From Kudoa neothunni (lineage: Eukaryota; Cnidaria): a stretch of DNA of 64,000 bases. The stretch lies in the NCBI GenBank assembly GCA_964304625.1, contig OZ199839.1, positions 682,001 to 746,000 on the forward strand, in the 5' to 3' direction. The notes beneath the pieces were generated by a model. It did no database searches. It was not told where the DNA came from and worked only from the letters and a program-made list of their open reading frames with translations. The position numbers and the translations under genes were made by a program. Below, in pieces: positions 1 through 14,249 of this stretch (position 1 is its first letter; each line of letters opens with the position of its first letter).

Positions 1-1299
1 TCAGATATGACTACTAATTTAACCCAAGTTTTATCACTTGAATCCCATCTAACAAATGAGAAAATGTCCAATAAATATCTGATTCGACTTGATTTAACTT
101 TTCGCTGGATAGAAACTTGGAAATATTATCCACATCGTAATTTTTACCTACACACAACAACAATGTGTGTGTGTAATTTTAAATTATTTAACATCTAATA
201 CAAATTAAATCACCCAAGTATTCATAAAGATAAACTATTAGAAAAGGTGCAATAAGATCGTTGATGCCTTGGACGTAACCACACGCAGGATGGCGAATAG
301 CCCAAATAAACAACACTCTCTCGTATAACTACATAAGGAACAGATTATAAAATATACCAAATACAGGAGGGATTTTTCACAAAACCCCCATTCTCAAAAA
401 AACAACAACTGCTCGACCAATTCAATAACCTCAAGATATTAATCAGGAACAAAATTACATCAATTATTTCCTGGTTTTGAAGTAAAACCAAATTGGGATG
501 GGTTCTCGGTATGTCTATTATAATCTTCAACGACATCGGTTCAGTCAAAAAAATGAATAAAAACAAAAAAGTTGGTTACTTGTCGATAATATTCATCATT
601 TGCAGAATTGTTTCTATAACAAAAATATTGTTGAACGAAATTTTGGTACTCCTGACGTTTCCTAATCAGAGTATCTTGTTGGTTTTCAATTTTCGCAGGT
701 ATATACCCCTAGTATAATTTAAAATTAGTAGAATAAAACTTATCATCTTATTAGGTGGTTAGATTGTCAGAAGAATTTGGGTTGAATAAAATACCGTCAA
801 CATTCTCCAAACTTTACCACGTAAACACCATGGTATTCCGTTCCATGATAATTCCGCAAGAATTTTCATATCGCATGTGGGCAATGACAACAATTGATGA
901 AATTTTAAATGGTTGTAAGACTCATCATTACACAAATTAACATTGTTTTGTGTGTGTTGATTATTAGTAGACATACTGCTAGAGTTGGCGAGAATTTTTT
1001 CTGTTGACTCTCTAGTCCTATTAATGCTACTTTAATGGAATACCCCGGATGATTAACTCTAATCCTGTAGTATAATAATTTTTACTTTTTCCTCGCTATA
1101 CTAGTATCCCCTGAACAACTATTAAAACTACTCAATATTTGTATTTGATACCGTTTTCTTGCTTTATTTTGTAATGGTCTTTTTCTATATTTTCATGGTT
1201 TTTCGGTGGTACATGAGTTGATATAACATCCAGAGTATATTTATGATTTTTATCGATAGAAGACGCTGTGTTAAATTTTGAACGTCGAATATTTTCCAT
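1..1299 (-). CDS. TBC1D22: TBC1D22-type Rab GTPase-activating protein, 5' part only
   Basis: TBC-domain proteins speed GTP hydrolysis by Rab GTPases on Golgi and endosomal membranes. Clear exons, in coding order, are 975-795 (WNGIPWCLRGKVWRML, the start of the TBC domain), 708-580, 524-459, 328-214 and 147-38. The gene continues past base 1. Introns are 86, 55, 130 and 66 nt. The Arg-finger motif (IDIPRT) is in exon 524-459 and the Gln-finger motif (GYVQGIND) in exon 328-214, so both catalytic fingers are present. The stretch IWAIRHPACGYVQGINDL is close to vertebrate TBC1D22A/B. A probable N-terminal exon begins at ATG 1299 and runs to about 1152, but its junction to 975 is unresolved; a small exon in between is likely. 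Family is sure; the N-terminus is not. Confidence 0.88.
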
Positions 1300-1642
1300 G
1301 GGGAAATTCCGGTCAAATCCTATATTCTCCAACAACAAATTTCAATGTTGTCGACTTAACAAAAGTAAACCAACTAACTAACAATGTTTGTTTTAATGCG
1401 CGTGCGCGAATCAGAACGTCGGTATTTTACGTTTACTCCAAATAGGTTTTAACTTTCTCTGCTCATTCACACCCGATCACCATTGTTTGGTTCTCATTTC
1501 TCAACCTTATAGCTTTATTATTCGAGCTATCTTAATGGATTTCCTAAAGGATATAAACTGGAAATGCAGCATACATACTTAACTGACTATTCATCCTATT
1601 AAAATCGATAAACAATTGGTCGAGTACTGTTGATTGTTTTAG

Positions 1643-2093
1643 TTGTGGCTCGACTGTCTAAATGTCTAAACGTGTTTGATTATCCGCCGATTAAATTGAC
1701 CTTCTTATTCCTCTATGGGCGATAAATTTGGAATTGTTTTGAGGAACACTGTCTATTTTGTTCACTCTATTATCTAATAAATAGATGGATTATGCTCAAA
1801 CCCTAGTGATGAATTCGGAGTATTTTCTTTTCCATGGATACTAATTAGCTTCTATGGGGACAAGGTGTGGAATTCTTTTGTGGGCCAATGGATGAATATA
1901 TTATTACCATGGAAATAGATACAGTCGTTTCAACCGACCATTCTCAAAATGGTCAAAATAATCCTATCATTGGAAATTAAACAATATTTCCTCAATGAAC
2001 TGCTTAGAAATAATTCCAATTTTCTGGTCTATACAAACTAGGTGTAAAATGAGTGGTAACACGTTAAATGTACAATTGATTTGTCTCACTTGA
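1643..2093 (+). CDS. Candidate unrecognised gene fragment
   Basis: Blocks 1643-1671, 1785-1805, 1849-1951 and 2008 onward join in one phase through GT..AG introns of 113, 43 and 56 nt, matching the intron style of the window. The third block reads LLWGQGVEFFCGPMDEY and onward without stops. The last block reads into a TGA at 2091; the same frame is again mostly open to about 2417. I do not recognise the product and see no sure start codon. It may be a real small gene or a decayed one. It would be transcribed away from TBC1D22. Confidence 0.3.
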
Positions 2094-2419
2094 ATTCCGG
2101 GATGTTCGATCGTGCTGAAGTAACAAATGATGGATAATATTAATAAAATTCTTAATTTCGAATCTTGCCTAAAAAATAAAGGAGTTAGGTTCGCAACCGT
2201 TTTTTTTAAATTCCCCATTTATCTTGGAAGCAAAATTCAGATTTCCTTTAAAGTTTTTTACCGGTTTAACTATGGCGGTGACAATTTTAAATCTCGTTGG
2301 CTTTTACTCGAAGTTGTTTATAGATTTGTTTTTTTAGATTTTTCTAAATTAAATTATTTCTTAACCATTCCTCCGCTTTTAAGATCAGAAATAATTAAAA
2401 ATATTAAAGACACTTGAAT

Positions 2420-2449
2420 ATTGTTTACCATGAAAATGGTCATTTTCAG

Positions 2450-2480
<31 letters not shown>

Positions 2481-3761
2481 ATTATTAGACTACACCAATA
2501 AGAAATAAACTACTAATAGTTTTGTAAATGGCTGTTAATTGCGTATTTCTAAAGGCGTTTTTAGAATTTCTGCCTAATTCTTATTGAGTTTAATAGTAAT
2601 AGCCCTAGATAATATAATTCCTTAGAAATCCTGAAGTACGTCACAAACCCATAATGCAAAAATTAAATAATATCCAATTTTGATGTTATTTAATTAACCC
2701 CCTGTCATTTAAATTTTACCCCCGGTGGAGAACCCCTAAGTTAGATGATAACTTATTTATTGTTTTATTGAGGAGCATACTTTGCTTGTATGTAATTTTG
2801 GAGAGACAAGAATAATTGTTGGTTGGTTTTGATTTAAGTCTTTTCTCACAACTGTTAAAAATATATAAATTAGTGTAATAGTTATTTATATAAGTGTTGA
2901 AAATTTATCAAGAAAATAACCAAAAATTGTAGATATCTGGGCAGTTAAGGAAATAATGATTAATCAAAGGGTTTAACCCTCTAATGAATTTTGGGTAAAT
3001 TTTTTCTCCAACAAGGAATTTCTGGATATTTGCAGCCCTCACAGAACTGAGCCAACGTTTTTAAAAGAATAAGGTTTCATGTTCATGTTACGTCCTGCGG
3101 TGCCTAAAGCGTTAATGGAAGAGGTCTGACCAACGAGAATTCCACAACCTAATAAGTTGCGCCAGGGGTTTTACCTTGTAAACAAAAAAAACTTCCCTAT
3201 TTTAAATTATCACTTATAAGTGGTTAAAGCATATTTCTCATCAAAACCATGTTCGTATTAAATTATAATTCAATAGCAAACCATAATATTTTAGGCAGTC
3301 GAATTTTATAATATAATGGCTTAACCATCTTATTTATTCAGTAATATTGAATATTAATTTTAAGGTAAAAAAATAACTCAGCAATAATGCTAAAAATTTT
3401 GTAATTATACGCGTCCAAAACAAAGGAGAATTTAAACGACGATTTAATATTTAATTTATAGCTTGTGGGTAGACATAATTTAGATTTAGAGAAACTATAT
3501 CACTATGGCATGAATGCTTTAATAAATGTTGATAAACATAGGTGAGAATCTGGATTAGAACTAGAGTTTTTGATTGATCAAATATGACTGAATAAATTAA
3601 CAGTATTAACTCATATAATTATAATTTATTCTCTAAAATTTAGGAAATTATTCTATTTGTTTTGGTATTTTGTTAGGTTGGAAATGATATCGTTCTCACG
3701 AAGTGCGTTATCCCATTTCAAATGATCATCTTAAAACGATTACCAACTTAAACCTGTTAGA
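2420..3761. other. AT-rich intergenic stretch with TTA repeat
   Basis: A (TTA)n tract lies at about 2451-2488. I see no gene, RNA gene or mobile element in the rest. Confidence 0.6.
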
Positions 3762-4986
3762 ATGAGTGAAGATAGCGATGAAAGCCAATGTGATAATATT
3801 TCAACTGATGAAAGTAATTTATGCGTTAATAAAGTAGAAAATAAGGTTTTTATTAATTCAAGGTTATGCACTAAGTGGTCAGTGTAGTACCGTGGATAGC
3901 AATCATTACAGGGGAGCAAGAGAGAACCGTCAGGTTGATTTTCAATATTGTATTACTTAAAGTACTGCCTGTTTAGAATTCAGTAATAATACAGGAGATA
4001 TTATAGATTATTGAAAAAAGCTTAAAATTTTTTAAAAAAATTATCTATTATGAAACACAGATAATTATTATTAATTAATAAATTTTACGATTCTACAGTT
4101 AAATTTATAATATTTTCCTAAATAGTCAGCATAAAAATATGTTTTTATATATAACAATAAAATCGTTATATACTATATAGCTATTTAACAGATTTAAACA
4201 TTCATTTGTTAGCAGTACAATAGGTTGATGGTGTAAAAATTTAACTATCCTAATAATACAATATATTATATTAAGTACATTGAGGATATTAAGCAAGAAA
4301 ACTTTGATATTAAATTACGTCTACACAGCTATGAAACGTCGATTAAAGTACAGGGTACCTATTGTGTTATTCTATTTCTATTATTTATAGAATTACAACA
4401 ATATAATATCTAAAAAGGATAATGACATAGAAAATTTGAACAAAGTTGTCGAGGAATTGATAGAAGAAAATGAACGACTCAGAAAAACTGTAATACAACT
4501 CAAATCTAATATGTCTAAAACCAGCTGTAACATAATAACAAGAAACCCCCCACCCAACTACAATATTAGTAATAACAATGAAGAACCTGGTAAAAAAAAG
4601 TAGATTTAAATTTTAAATATTTAATGTGTTGGTGTTTTTCTTACGAGCTCTAATAATTAATATTTGTTTCATCATTGAAAAGGGCATTTAATTAAGTTGA
4701 TAGGGATGACAGTGGTAAACTAGATGAAAAATATCTACAATACATACCTAAGAACGAAATTAATGATGATCACAATTGCAACTTTAGTAAACGCTACACT
4801 ACCAACCCGAGAAAACTATTTCATCCATGTGCACAGTCGGATTTATGTCGCAACAAGAGCACCATTTTTATAGATAAAAAACATGATTACACCAAAAAAA
4901 ATATTAAAATGAATTTAATCAAAAGTATATTCAAACGATCCACAAAGAACCAATCAAAATCCTCCGATAAAAACGAACAAAAATAA
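3762..4986 (+). CDS. Unrecognised coiled-coil protein, 190 aa
   Basis: Three exons, 3762-3845, 4391-4589 and 4697-4986, sum to 573 nt (190 aa plus TAA). Both introns have GT..AG ends: 545 nt, longer than the window's norm, and 107 nt. The start ATG opens an acidic Ser/Asp-rich leader (MSEDSDESQCD). Exon 2 holds a heptad-type coiled coil (IENLNKVVEELIEENERLRK), and exon 3 ends in a Lys/Ser-rich basic tail. There is no signal peptide, membrane segment or known enzyme motif. The coil suggests dimerisation or a scaffold role; no basic region precedes it, so a bZIP factor is not supported. Function unknown. Coding status is supported by phase agreement and long open exons in very AT-rich DNA. Confidence 0.6.
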
Positions 4987-5703
4987 TATATTATATATGT
5001 TTAGTCCATTTGATATGATTAAATTTATTACTTTATTTTTGAAATAGCTCCAAATCACAGTAAAACATATATTTATTCAATAGTTGAGGCGACGCAATAT
5101 TATTCTCTTAAGCTGTGGAACTATTATTACTGTACATCTATTTAATACTTACATCCGATAGCTGTTCTTGAAGGTATTGCACCTTTCCAAGCTTAATGAA
5201 AGTACATTTTTTTAAGTTCAAACCGACCAATAATATACAATGTTTAAAAAAAGAGTGTTATCATTGGATGATGCACCGCCTGGAAAGTTTGCATGAGTAT
5301 TAATCCGAGAATCTTTTTCATAATCAGGCTTGACTACAGTAAAAATAATAGAAATCTAATGAACAAATATACCAATATTTGGGAATTAAAATAATTTTGT
5401 TGATGAACTGAAGGGTTCTAAAAAACAAGGTTAATTTAAATTTAGTTGAATTAAAATTTAACATCTGCATTTGAGCCAGGACTTGTTAGAGCTGTCGCAT
5501 TGGTAGTTGATTTCTAAGGTAGAAGATCAATAAGTTGTTTTATACTTTTATAACTTGAATGTACATAAGAATTTCATCCAAAAATAAAAATGATTACCAA
5601 ATATAAATCTACCCAAACTACCAACGCAGTGAGGCCGTCTATTAAAAATAATTAACGATATTTCAGCCATTTAGAAATAATCAAACTCCAAAAGAGTAAC
5701 CAA

Positions 5704-6096
5704 ATGGATAACCAACAAGTCTGCCTCATCGATTATTATTCGGTGTTTAATGATAAGAAGTACTGCGAATATAATAATAATTCAGTAATATGAAAAGATG
5801 ATAAGAATAACAATGTTACATTCAACGAATTAATGATGATTAGTAAAGCAGAATAAGTCGTATTGTAATTACGATAAATATTTACTCAAATGGAAGCTTA
5901 CAAACAAATAATAATTGTTGCGATATTTCTCACAATAATAATTTATTGAATAATAGGTTTACTTAAATGTCGTGTAAAAAAAACTGATGAAAAAGAAAAG
6001 CAACCTCATGCACTAGCCGGGATTCGAACCCGGGTCACCCGCGTGGCAGGCGAGTATTCTACCACTAAACCACCAGTGCTGCGTGCTTCTTACTAA
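5704..6096 (+). other. Two short open frames, each with one in-frame TGA
   Basis: Frame 1 runs from ATG 5704 to TAA 5854 with a single TGA at 5791. Frame 2 runs from ATG 5890 to TAA 6094 with a single TGA at 5947; it would encode a hydrophobic segment (IIIVAIFLTIIIY) followed by a Lys-rich stretch, then reads antisense through tRNA-Gly. I do not claim these are genes. An unseen splice, decay or chance can explain them. The same sequence recurs in copy 2. Confidence 0.2.
6009..6079 (-). tRNA. tRNA-Gly (GCC), copy 1
   Basis: A 71-nt cloverleaf: acceptor stem GCACTGG pairs with CTAGTGC (one G.U), anticodon loop CTGCCAC with anticodon GCC, intact T-arm GGGTTCGAATCC, discriminator A. There is no intron. 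It is almost the same as the canonical animal tRNA-Gly(GCC). Confidence 0.97.
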
Positions 6097-6580
6097 GAAA
6101 TTAAGCCCTAATATAATGAAATCAATAGTATCTCATAAATATAAAAATAGAAATAAATCATAATAATAGTTGTTAATAGTTTAGTTTATGTGTAATATTA
6201 TAATTAATTGTCATAGCTTTTAGAATTTGATCCTAGTTGCTAACTTCGATTAGATATCCCTAAAAGTTTTGGACGAATAAAATCTGGAAATTTTCATTTA
6301 AAAAATTATGAACATAAGTCATAGCCTCGTTGGCATTCAAATCGTCGTTACTATTTATATAGATATTTAAAAAATATAGTATTCAAACGAACCTAAACAT
6401 TTCGAGTAACTTAATTCTACTCAGTCGTAAGATGCAATCTAGGCGAATTATATTACTGTTTAAATTATTGTATAAGACATAATATTTTGAAAATGATAAT
6501 TAAAATTATCCATACTTCGACAAAAATGCAATTTTTGGTTCATATAAGTCTGTAAAGTAATTTAATTTATGTTTATTACA

Positions 6581-6610
6581 TATGTATGTATGTATATATA
6601 TATATATATA
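6581..6610. repeat. TATG/TA microsatellite
   Basis: TATG units run into (TA)n. The tract is two bases shorter in copy 2 (17049-17076). Confidence 0.9.
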
Positions 6611-6690
6611 ATTTGTGCTACTATACTAGCCGGATATTTCACCAAATCTTATAAAAACTTTAAATACCATTTATTTTTTATTGTTGATGT

Positions 6691-6861
6691 TTAACCCTTT
6701 CGTGCCTAATGACGCCATATGACATCGTGCATGTAACTTTTTTATTTTAGCACACTCAAGCTCCAAAATATTACACATGGTTTATTTTACTTTAAAAATA
6801 ACATTTATGTAATCAAATATATTTTCCAATCATAAAAGAAATCTCGGCGTGAAAGATTTAA
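6691..6861. mobile_element. piggyBac-type MITE, copy 1
   Basis: TTAA occurs at both ends (6691-6694, 6858-6861), the piggyBac target duplication. Inside it, CCCTTTCGTGCC on the left faces the inverted, diverged ATCTTTCACGCC on the right. There is no coding capacity. A second inverted pair (AATGACGCCATAT at about 6707 and its reverse complement at about 6894) extends just beyond the right TTAA, so the true right end may lie further out. Confidence 0.6.
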
Positions 6862-9800
6862 CAAATAAATCATTGGTTCATTAATTTAAAAAATATGGCG
6901 TCATTCAACGGATGCGTCGAAATGTTGTTGAACGCGTATTAAACTACCCACAGTGCCACTGATGGCAAAAACCATTCTTGCGGTATTTTATACTTCACAG
7001 AATCATTAAATTACTGAGTAAGTTATCTTACCCACGTTTAGAGTTATTTTTTATTTCCCAAATATTAAAGTTATACACAATTATTTCTTAAACAATTTAT
7101 TGGCTCCTTTTAAAACATAAATTCATTTATATAATGAAAGTTCGGTTTTTCTTTTAAAATAGCTGATTTTCGATCCGTCACAGGATATAAATCACAGACC
7201 TTCTGGATCTTGGCTTGCATAGGTCCGTCTAAGAGTTCTTAAGGCATCCTTAATTTTAGATATTGACAGTTTGACGATTAATTGTTCCTTTTAACACTTA
7301 TCATCAGAGATACTAGCACATGGTCCGCTATTAAATTAGATCGTTAATAAAGCCTCTTCTTCATTCACGTTTTCGTTTGTTAGAAATGTCGTAGATAGAA
7401 AGTTTTTGTTCTAACTAAGATTCTACCGAGGGTTGAATGTTCTTTATATTTAAAACGTATTTTTTACCAAGACATAATTATTCTATTACTAAGATCAAAT
7501 TTCTAAACTGTTCATTTTTTAACTTCTCATCAACATCCCTCTGTATACTTGGCATGGTCAAATTTACTACGCAATTTCATATTAATTTTTTTGTTCATAA
7601 ATATTTTTACACATATTCATCTTATGTCTAGAATTTGAGAGGGATTCTATTCTTTTGAACATAATTAAGAAATTCATATATGTTAAAATTAAAGTAATTA
7701 TGTTTTAAACTTATTTTTTGGAGGTAATAGGGAATATGTCGGTATTTCTTAATTGGGGGGAAGTCAAGTAAAGTGAAGGAGATAATGCACATACGCGCAT
7801 ATTTCGTGAATGTCTCTTGTTGATTATAACTTGGAGTGATAATGATTATTTTTTGAATTTTTTTATCAAAATAATTTCTCTCTTCTTGGAAGTTTAATAA
7901 TGGTTGTTATGTTTTTTTCTACCTTACAGATAAAGTTTTTAAGGGAGATTTAGGACCAAAAACAGTAGTTAAAAATCATAATTTTATAGTTCAAATATTA
8001 CAATAAGTATAAATTTGATCAAGTTTTCATTATTTATATAGACTCAACAATTTTTTCTGAGTCCTTTTCGAGGGGTTGACCAAAAGGAACCCAACAAATA
8101 TCCTGAGAGCAATATCAACATATGCGTGCGCATATAAATAGCATCCAAGTATTCTCCTTAAAATAAGATAATTAACAATTATATTTTGATAAAATTTGTT
8201 ATTTACGTGTGCATTTCTAGACACATTTTGTAATTTAAAATATTTGGCATATAACTGCGTAAGAATCATTCAATCCATCTGCATCTTAAAAGTAAACACT
8301 CGGTGTATTCTTGAGAGGAGATTTTTCAGTTTTCCTGCGTTTACAACATATTTGGTAGGGTCATTTTTATTAAAATTAGCATAATTTCGGATATTTTAAA
8401 CTTAAATTGATTAAAATTTTTCTGTTTATAAAAAAAATTGATGATAGGCACGTTTTGAGTATTCAAAACAATGTTAAATACACTACTGGAATTTTATAAT
8501 TAAACTTTATTTTCAAAAATACAAACTATTTTTTAGTTTATAAATTTTTTTTAACTTTTTTTGTCGTCTTAATATAAACAATATATAACTATTAATGGAA
8601 GATATTTGTCATCAGTTTTTTTAAATCAATAATTTCTATATTTTAATGAAATAGATCCATAAATTATTTGTTACAAAAAATAAAGCGTCTACGATAAAGT
8701 TATTATAAAAACAAAAAATTGTATTAATTGAACTTACAAGAATAACATGAAATTTATCACATTGCCCAATATATTGCACTAAGTCAATAGCATTCCTTTG
8801 TCAAATATTTTATATTTAGTTAATTTTTGGACACACGATTTATTTGGGTAAATAACAGAAAATTTAAATATTTATAGAAAAAAACAATATTATAACTTTA
8901 ATTAATAAAACAAGAGAATTTATTTGAAATAAGCACAAAATTACATTACCCTGTGCAATTAAAACGGAAAAATCTGTTTGTTCCGTATAATGATTGTCTT
9001 AGTCTGTATTTTTATCTTTAATTTAGCACATATCGCATTAAGATATTATTATTGCTCACATTTTGGAGTATTTTAATGGGAAAAAGTAATTGTTCTCTTC
9101 CGTGTAGTTGCTAGGTTGCGCAGGCACAAACAAACCTTAAGAAATATTTCGATAATAATGTGGTGTACGAATCTTTAAAAAAATGTTAAGAATGTTAATT
9201 TAATTATTTTAATACATCTAATGAAGTTGAATGACAATGATATTATCCACCTGCATTATTATATATCTTACTGACAAATTTTAGAAAAGACTATTACTAC
9301 TCAATAAATATTTATTTAATTTCGCAATTTTATAACATCTACATCCCAAGATCTAATGTTTACTTTTAAATGAATTCCTATAGATTTCATTTTTAATACA
9401 TTCTAACGAAGTGTTAGCTAGAAAATTAGAACTATACGATTTAATAAATCGATAAAATAGACTTAATGTTAGAAGACATAATTAAAACATATGCTAACTT
9501 GTTAAATAGAAGATGTATATTGTAATTTCAATAATTTATGGATGATTGTTCAATCAGAGGTCTAATTAATTACTCAAAAAGTTAAAAGCCCCAGTTCAAT
9601 TATTTTTCAGTCTAAAAAAGCATGTAACTAATGAAAAGTAAATAGATTTAAAAACTACCCACCTTACAGGGTGGTAAAGGTAAGGGATAAAGTGAAAATA
9701 TTTCTAGTTTTTTACTTGTAAAGCTTCAAAACTCAAGAGTAAAAAACTCGAGTATTACTGATTTTAGCGGACTCAAAATTCCTTTTTAATGTAAGAACAG

Positions 9801-10021
9801 GTCAATTACATCTATAAGCGGAAAAATGATATCTATGAAATCTACAAGTAGACATTAAACTTCTCAGATATAATTTCCAAAAATAAATTAATATTCCATA
9901 ACATATATTAATTTAAAATGATGTGGGATTTAAAAATGCATAACCATTCCAAGGATTGGTTCCATGAGATGGTAAAATTTTTCTACTTGCCATTGTTTAT
10001 ATTGAAAAATCCGGAGGTTTA
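6862..10021. other. AT-rich stretch without recognisable gene (repeated at 17328-20486)
   Basis: Only short chance frames are present, with no convincing exon pairs or element ends. I see nothing further in it. Confidence 0.6.
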
Positions 10022-10740
10022 ATGATAATCAATTATTTATCCTTAACAAACGGAATATACAAATGTCCCCTTTAAAATTTCTCAAAGTTTGAAGGAATTA
10101 TATCAGAAATTTTTCCCATTCAAAAGAGAAAGATTTTCAGCGCATAGATCGATATTCTTCACGCCTAGAGACAGACGTAATCGTTTTATTCCGTCTCTTA
10201 TTGATTCAAAAACACCACCAGCCTAATTCAACTAATTTATCTTGGAAATACGTATAATTATTGAAGTAGAATATCCAAAAGTGTTATTTTTTATCAAATA
10301 TTTTACAAAAAGTCAGATAAATCAAGATAAATAAATTTGACATAAAAATAGTGAAATTTAAATCGTTGGAAAGTTGTTTAAATCCATAAATTTTGTAGGT
10401 ATAAATATTTAGATATGGAATTATTTTTAATGTCAAATTTTTTAAAACACTAATCTATTTGAAACTACTGTCGATTTTACGAAAAATGATAATTTTGAGC
10501 ATTATTCTTATTAATCATTTCATAAGATTCCAGATTAGGAACTTAAATGTAACCGAAGAAAACGAGGTTGAAAATGAAAAAATTGCAAAATGTTTTGCCT
10601 AAAAGTTAATAGTAACTTGAGAATGTAATGAAGAGAATACCCTTAAGATAGTTGACGAAACATTTTTAATTTCAGAATTAAATAATGATCTTACTTCAAT
10701 CATAAGTGTGACTCGAAGACAAGGTTTTGATAGAATTGGT
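10022..10740 (+). other. Candidate gene remains, copy 1 (counterpart of 20487-21208)
   Basis: The region aligns with an intact 77-codon frame in copy 2 but is broken here by single-base insertions. A further open block at about 10637-10740 ends at TAA. See the copy 2 entry. Confidence 0.25.
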
Positions 10741-11318
10741 TAATTTACAATCTTTAGTAAACTAAAATGATACTAGAATAAAAAAACCTTTCTACTTTAA
10801 AATAGAATAATTTATCAGTAAAGTAAATTTTAAGTCAGTTACACCATATCATATGCAAAGGGATGCGCTGAGATAGAGCAGGGTGTCCAATAAGATTATC
10901 GGAAAAAACCCATGGTCGCAAAGAAAACACAATAGTATTATTATGATAACAAAATTTTTTATTTTAAACGCGTTTTCTAATTACTGTCGTCAGTTGAATC
11001 GCCTTAATCATCTTCACAACATCGCCGTTCACATCATGTATTATTTCTTCTGATCAACTGCTTTGCGATAAGTTTACATTCTACAATTTCATCCTTTAAT
11101 GAGTTTGTTTATTTTTTACTGTATCATTAATGAATAAATTCGTTAAACATTTGCAGTAGCTGAAATTTCATACGTACATTAAAATAATACACGTCAAAAA
11201 CTCCAAAATATGTTATTCACAAACTCGAATTTTCTACTAGATGGTAAAGTCGAATTTTTTTGGAAACGCCGCATTAAATCGACACAGTTTTATAAAAACA
11301 AACGATGCAATCAATAAA

Positions 11319-12947
<1,629 letters not shown>

Positions 12948-12959
12948 CACGTTAATCTA

Positions 12960-14140
12960 CCGTCGGTCATCGTTATAACTTAAGCCGACCATAGTCTATT
13001 CCTAATTTGACGGCTGTTGTTATTTGGTCCATGGTTTCAAATTGACGAGGTGAGGAAAATATGGGAATGTTTTACAGATGGATTAACTATGAACAATAAC
13101 GCTTTGTGACACAAATCACTATTTGTTGGTAGTTCTTATGATACGTTTCTCTCGATTAAATCTCAAATCACACGGTTTCAACAAAAAATCATAATAAGCA
13201 CTCGAGTTTAACACATTTTAGAATGAATTTGTCGGTCAAAATACACGTTAGTTTTCCGACTCTTGCTCGTCCAAGATTCAAGATTAGTTGAGAGTGGATA
13301 AAAATTAATAACACCAAATTAATTATTCATGCGAATCAAATGATACAAAACTATTAATCATTATTGGAAATCTCACCTCAGAGTGAAAGCGTTAATTCAA
13401 CATCAATTAATTTAACATTCGGTAAACTGCATTATTAATCTCTCATTAAGCCAGTAATGGTACGCCTCGTGAGCCCCCAAACCAACTCTGATGCTCGCGT
13501 TGTTTCGTTGGTGATGAGAAAATTTTCTAAGAGAAAAATATCTAACCCAAGATTAAAAAGACGAATTCCATGCATCGATTAAACTTTGATATTACTAATA
13601 GAAGTATTTTTAGATGAATAGGTGGTACTAATCAAATAATTTACAGGGTTGGAAATTACAGATTATAATAGTCGGTTCACGTCGATTGGAATCTTCAGTA
13701 TGAAAATTAGTTGATCTTTATTTTCTATTCACCACAATATTATGTTATCATTCTATAAGTATTTTCGGTTAAAATTGGATAGTACCATCGCGGAAGAAAA
13801 TAAATAAATAAATTAATTGAATAAGGGGACAAACAATTTAAACATTAATTACGATTTCATTTTACCATTACCATACTCTAAATGTGAACAATTAATCTCA
13901 ACTTGTTGATATTAATATTATATTTCCACCACTAATTAAATAATAAAATAATATTTATTATAATAAGCATTTAAATCATCGCCGTCCATTAAGGCAATGT
14001 AACAACGAAAAGTGATTGATTAATATACCATGAATATAGTGTAATAAATAAACGATAATTTTTTTAATAATATATAAATAAATGACAAATTAATAATAAA
14101 TCATATCAACTTCACATGGGTCATATAAGGGACAATGGAT
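12960..14140. other. Intergenic stretch, PRPS to piggyBac relic
   Basis: No gene or RNA is recognised here, nor in its second copy at about 23420-24600. Confidence 0.5.
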
Positions 14141-14249
14141 CATGACCTAATTTTCTTTCGAAACTGATGATGAGGAAAAAACCTTGATTGTGGTCGTTGT
14201 TATTCGAGATGCAGATATTTCGGAACCAGTTAGTATTTGGGACGTCGAA

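Noticed and set aside
31-198. Plus-strand frame at the left edge
   Set aside because: Antisense shadow of a TBC1D22 exon (38-147).
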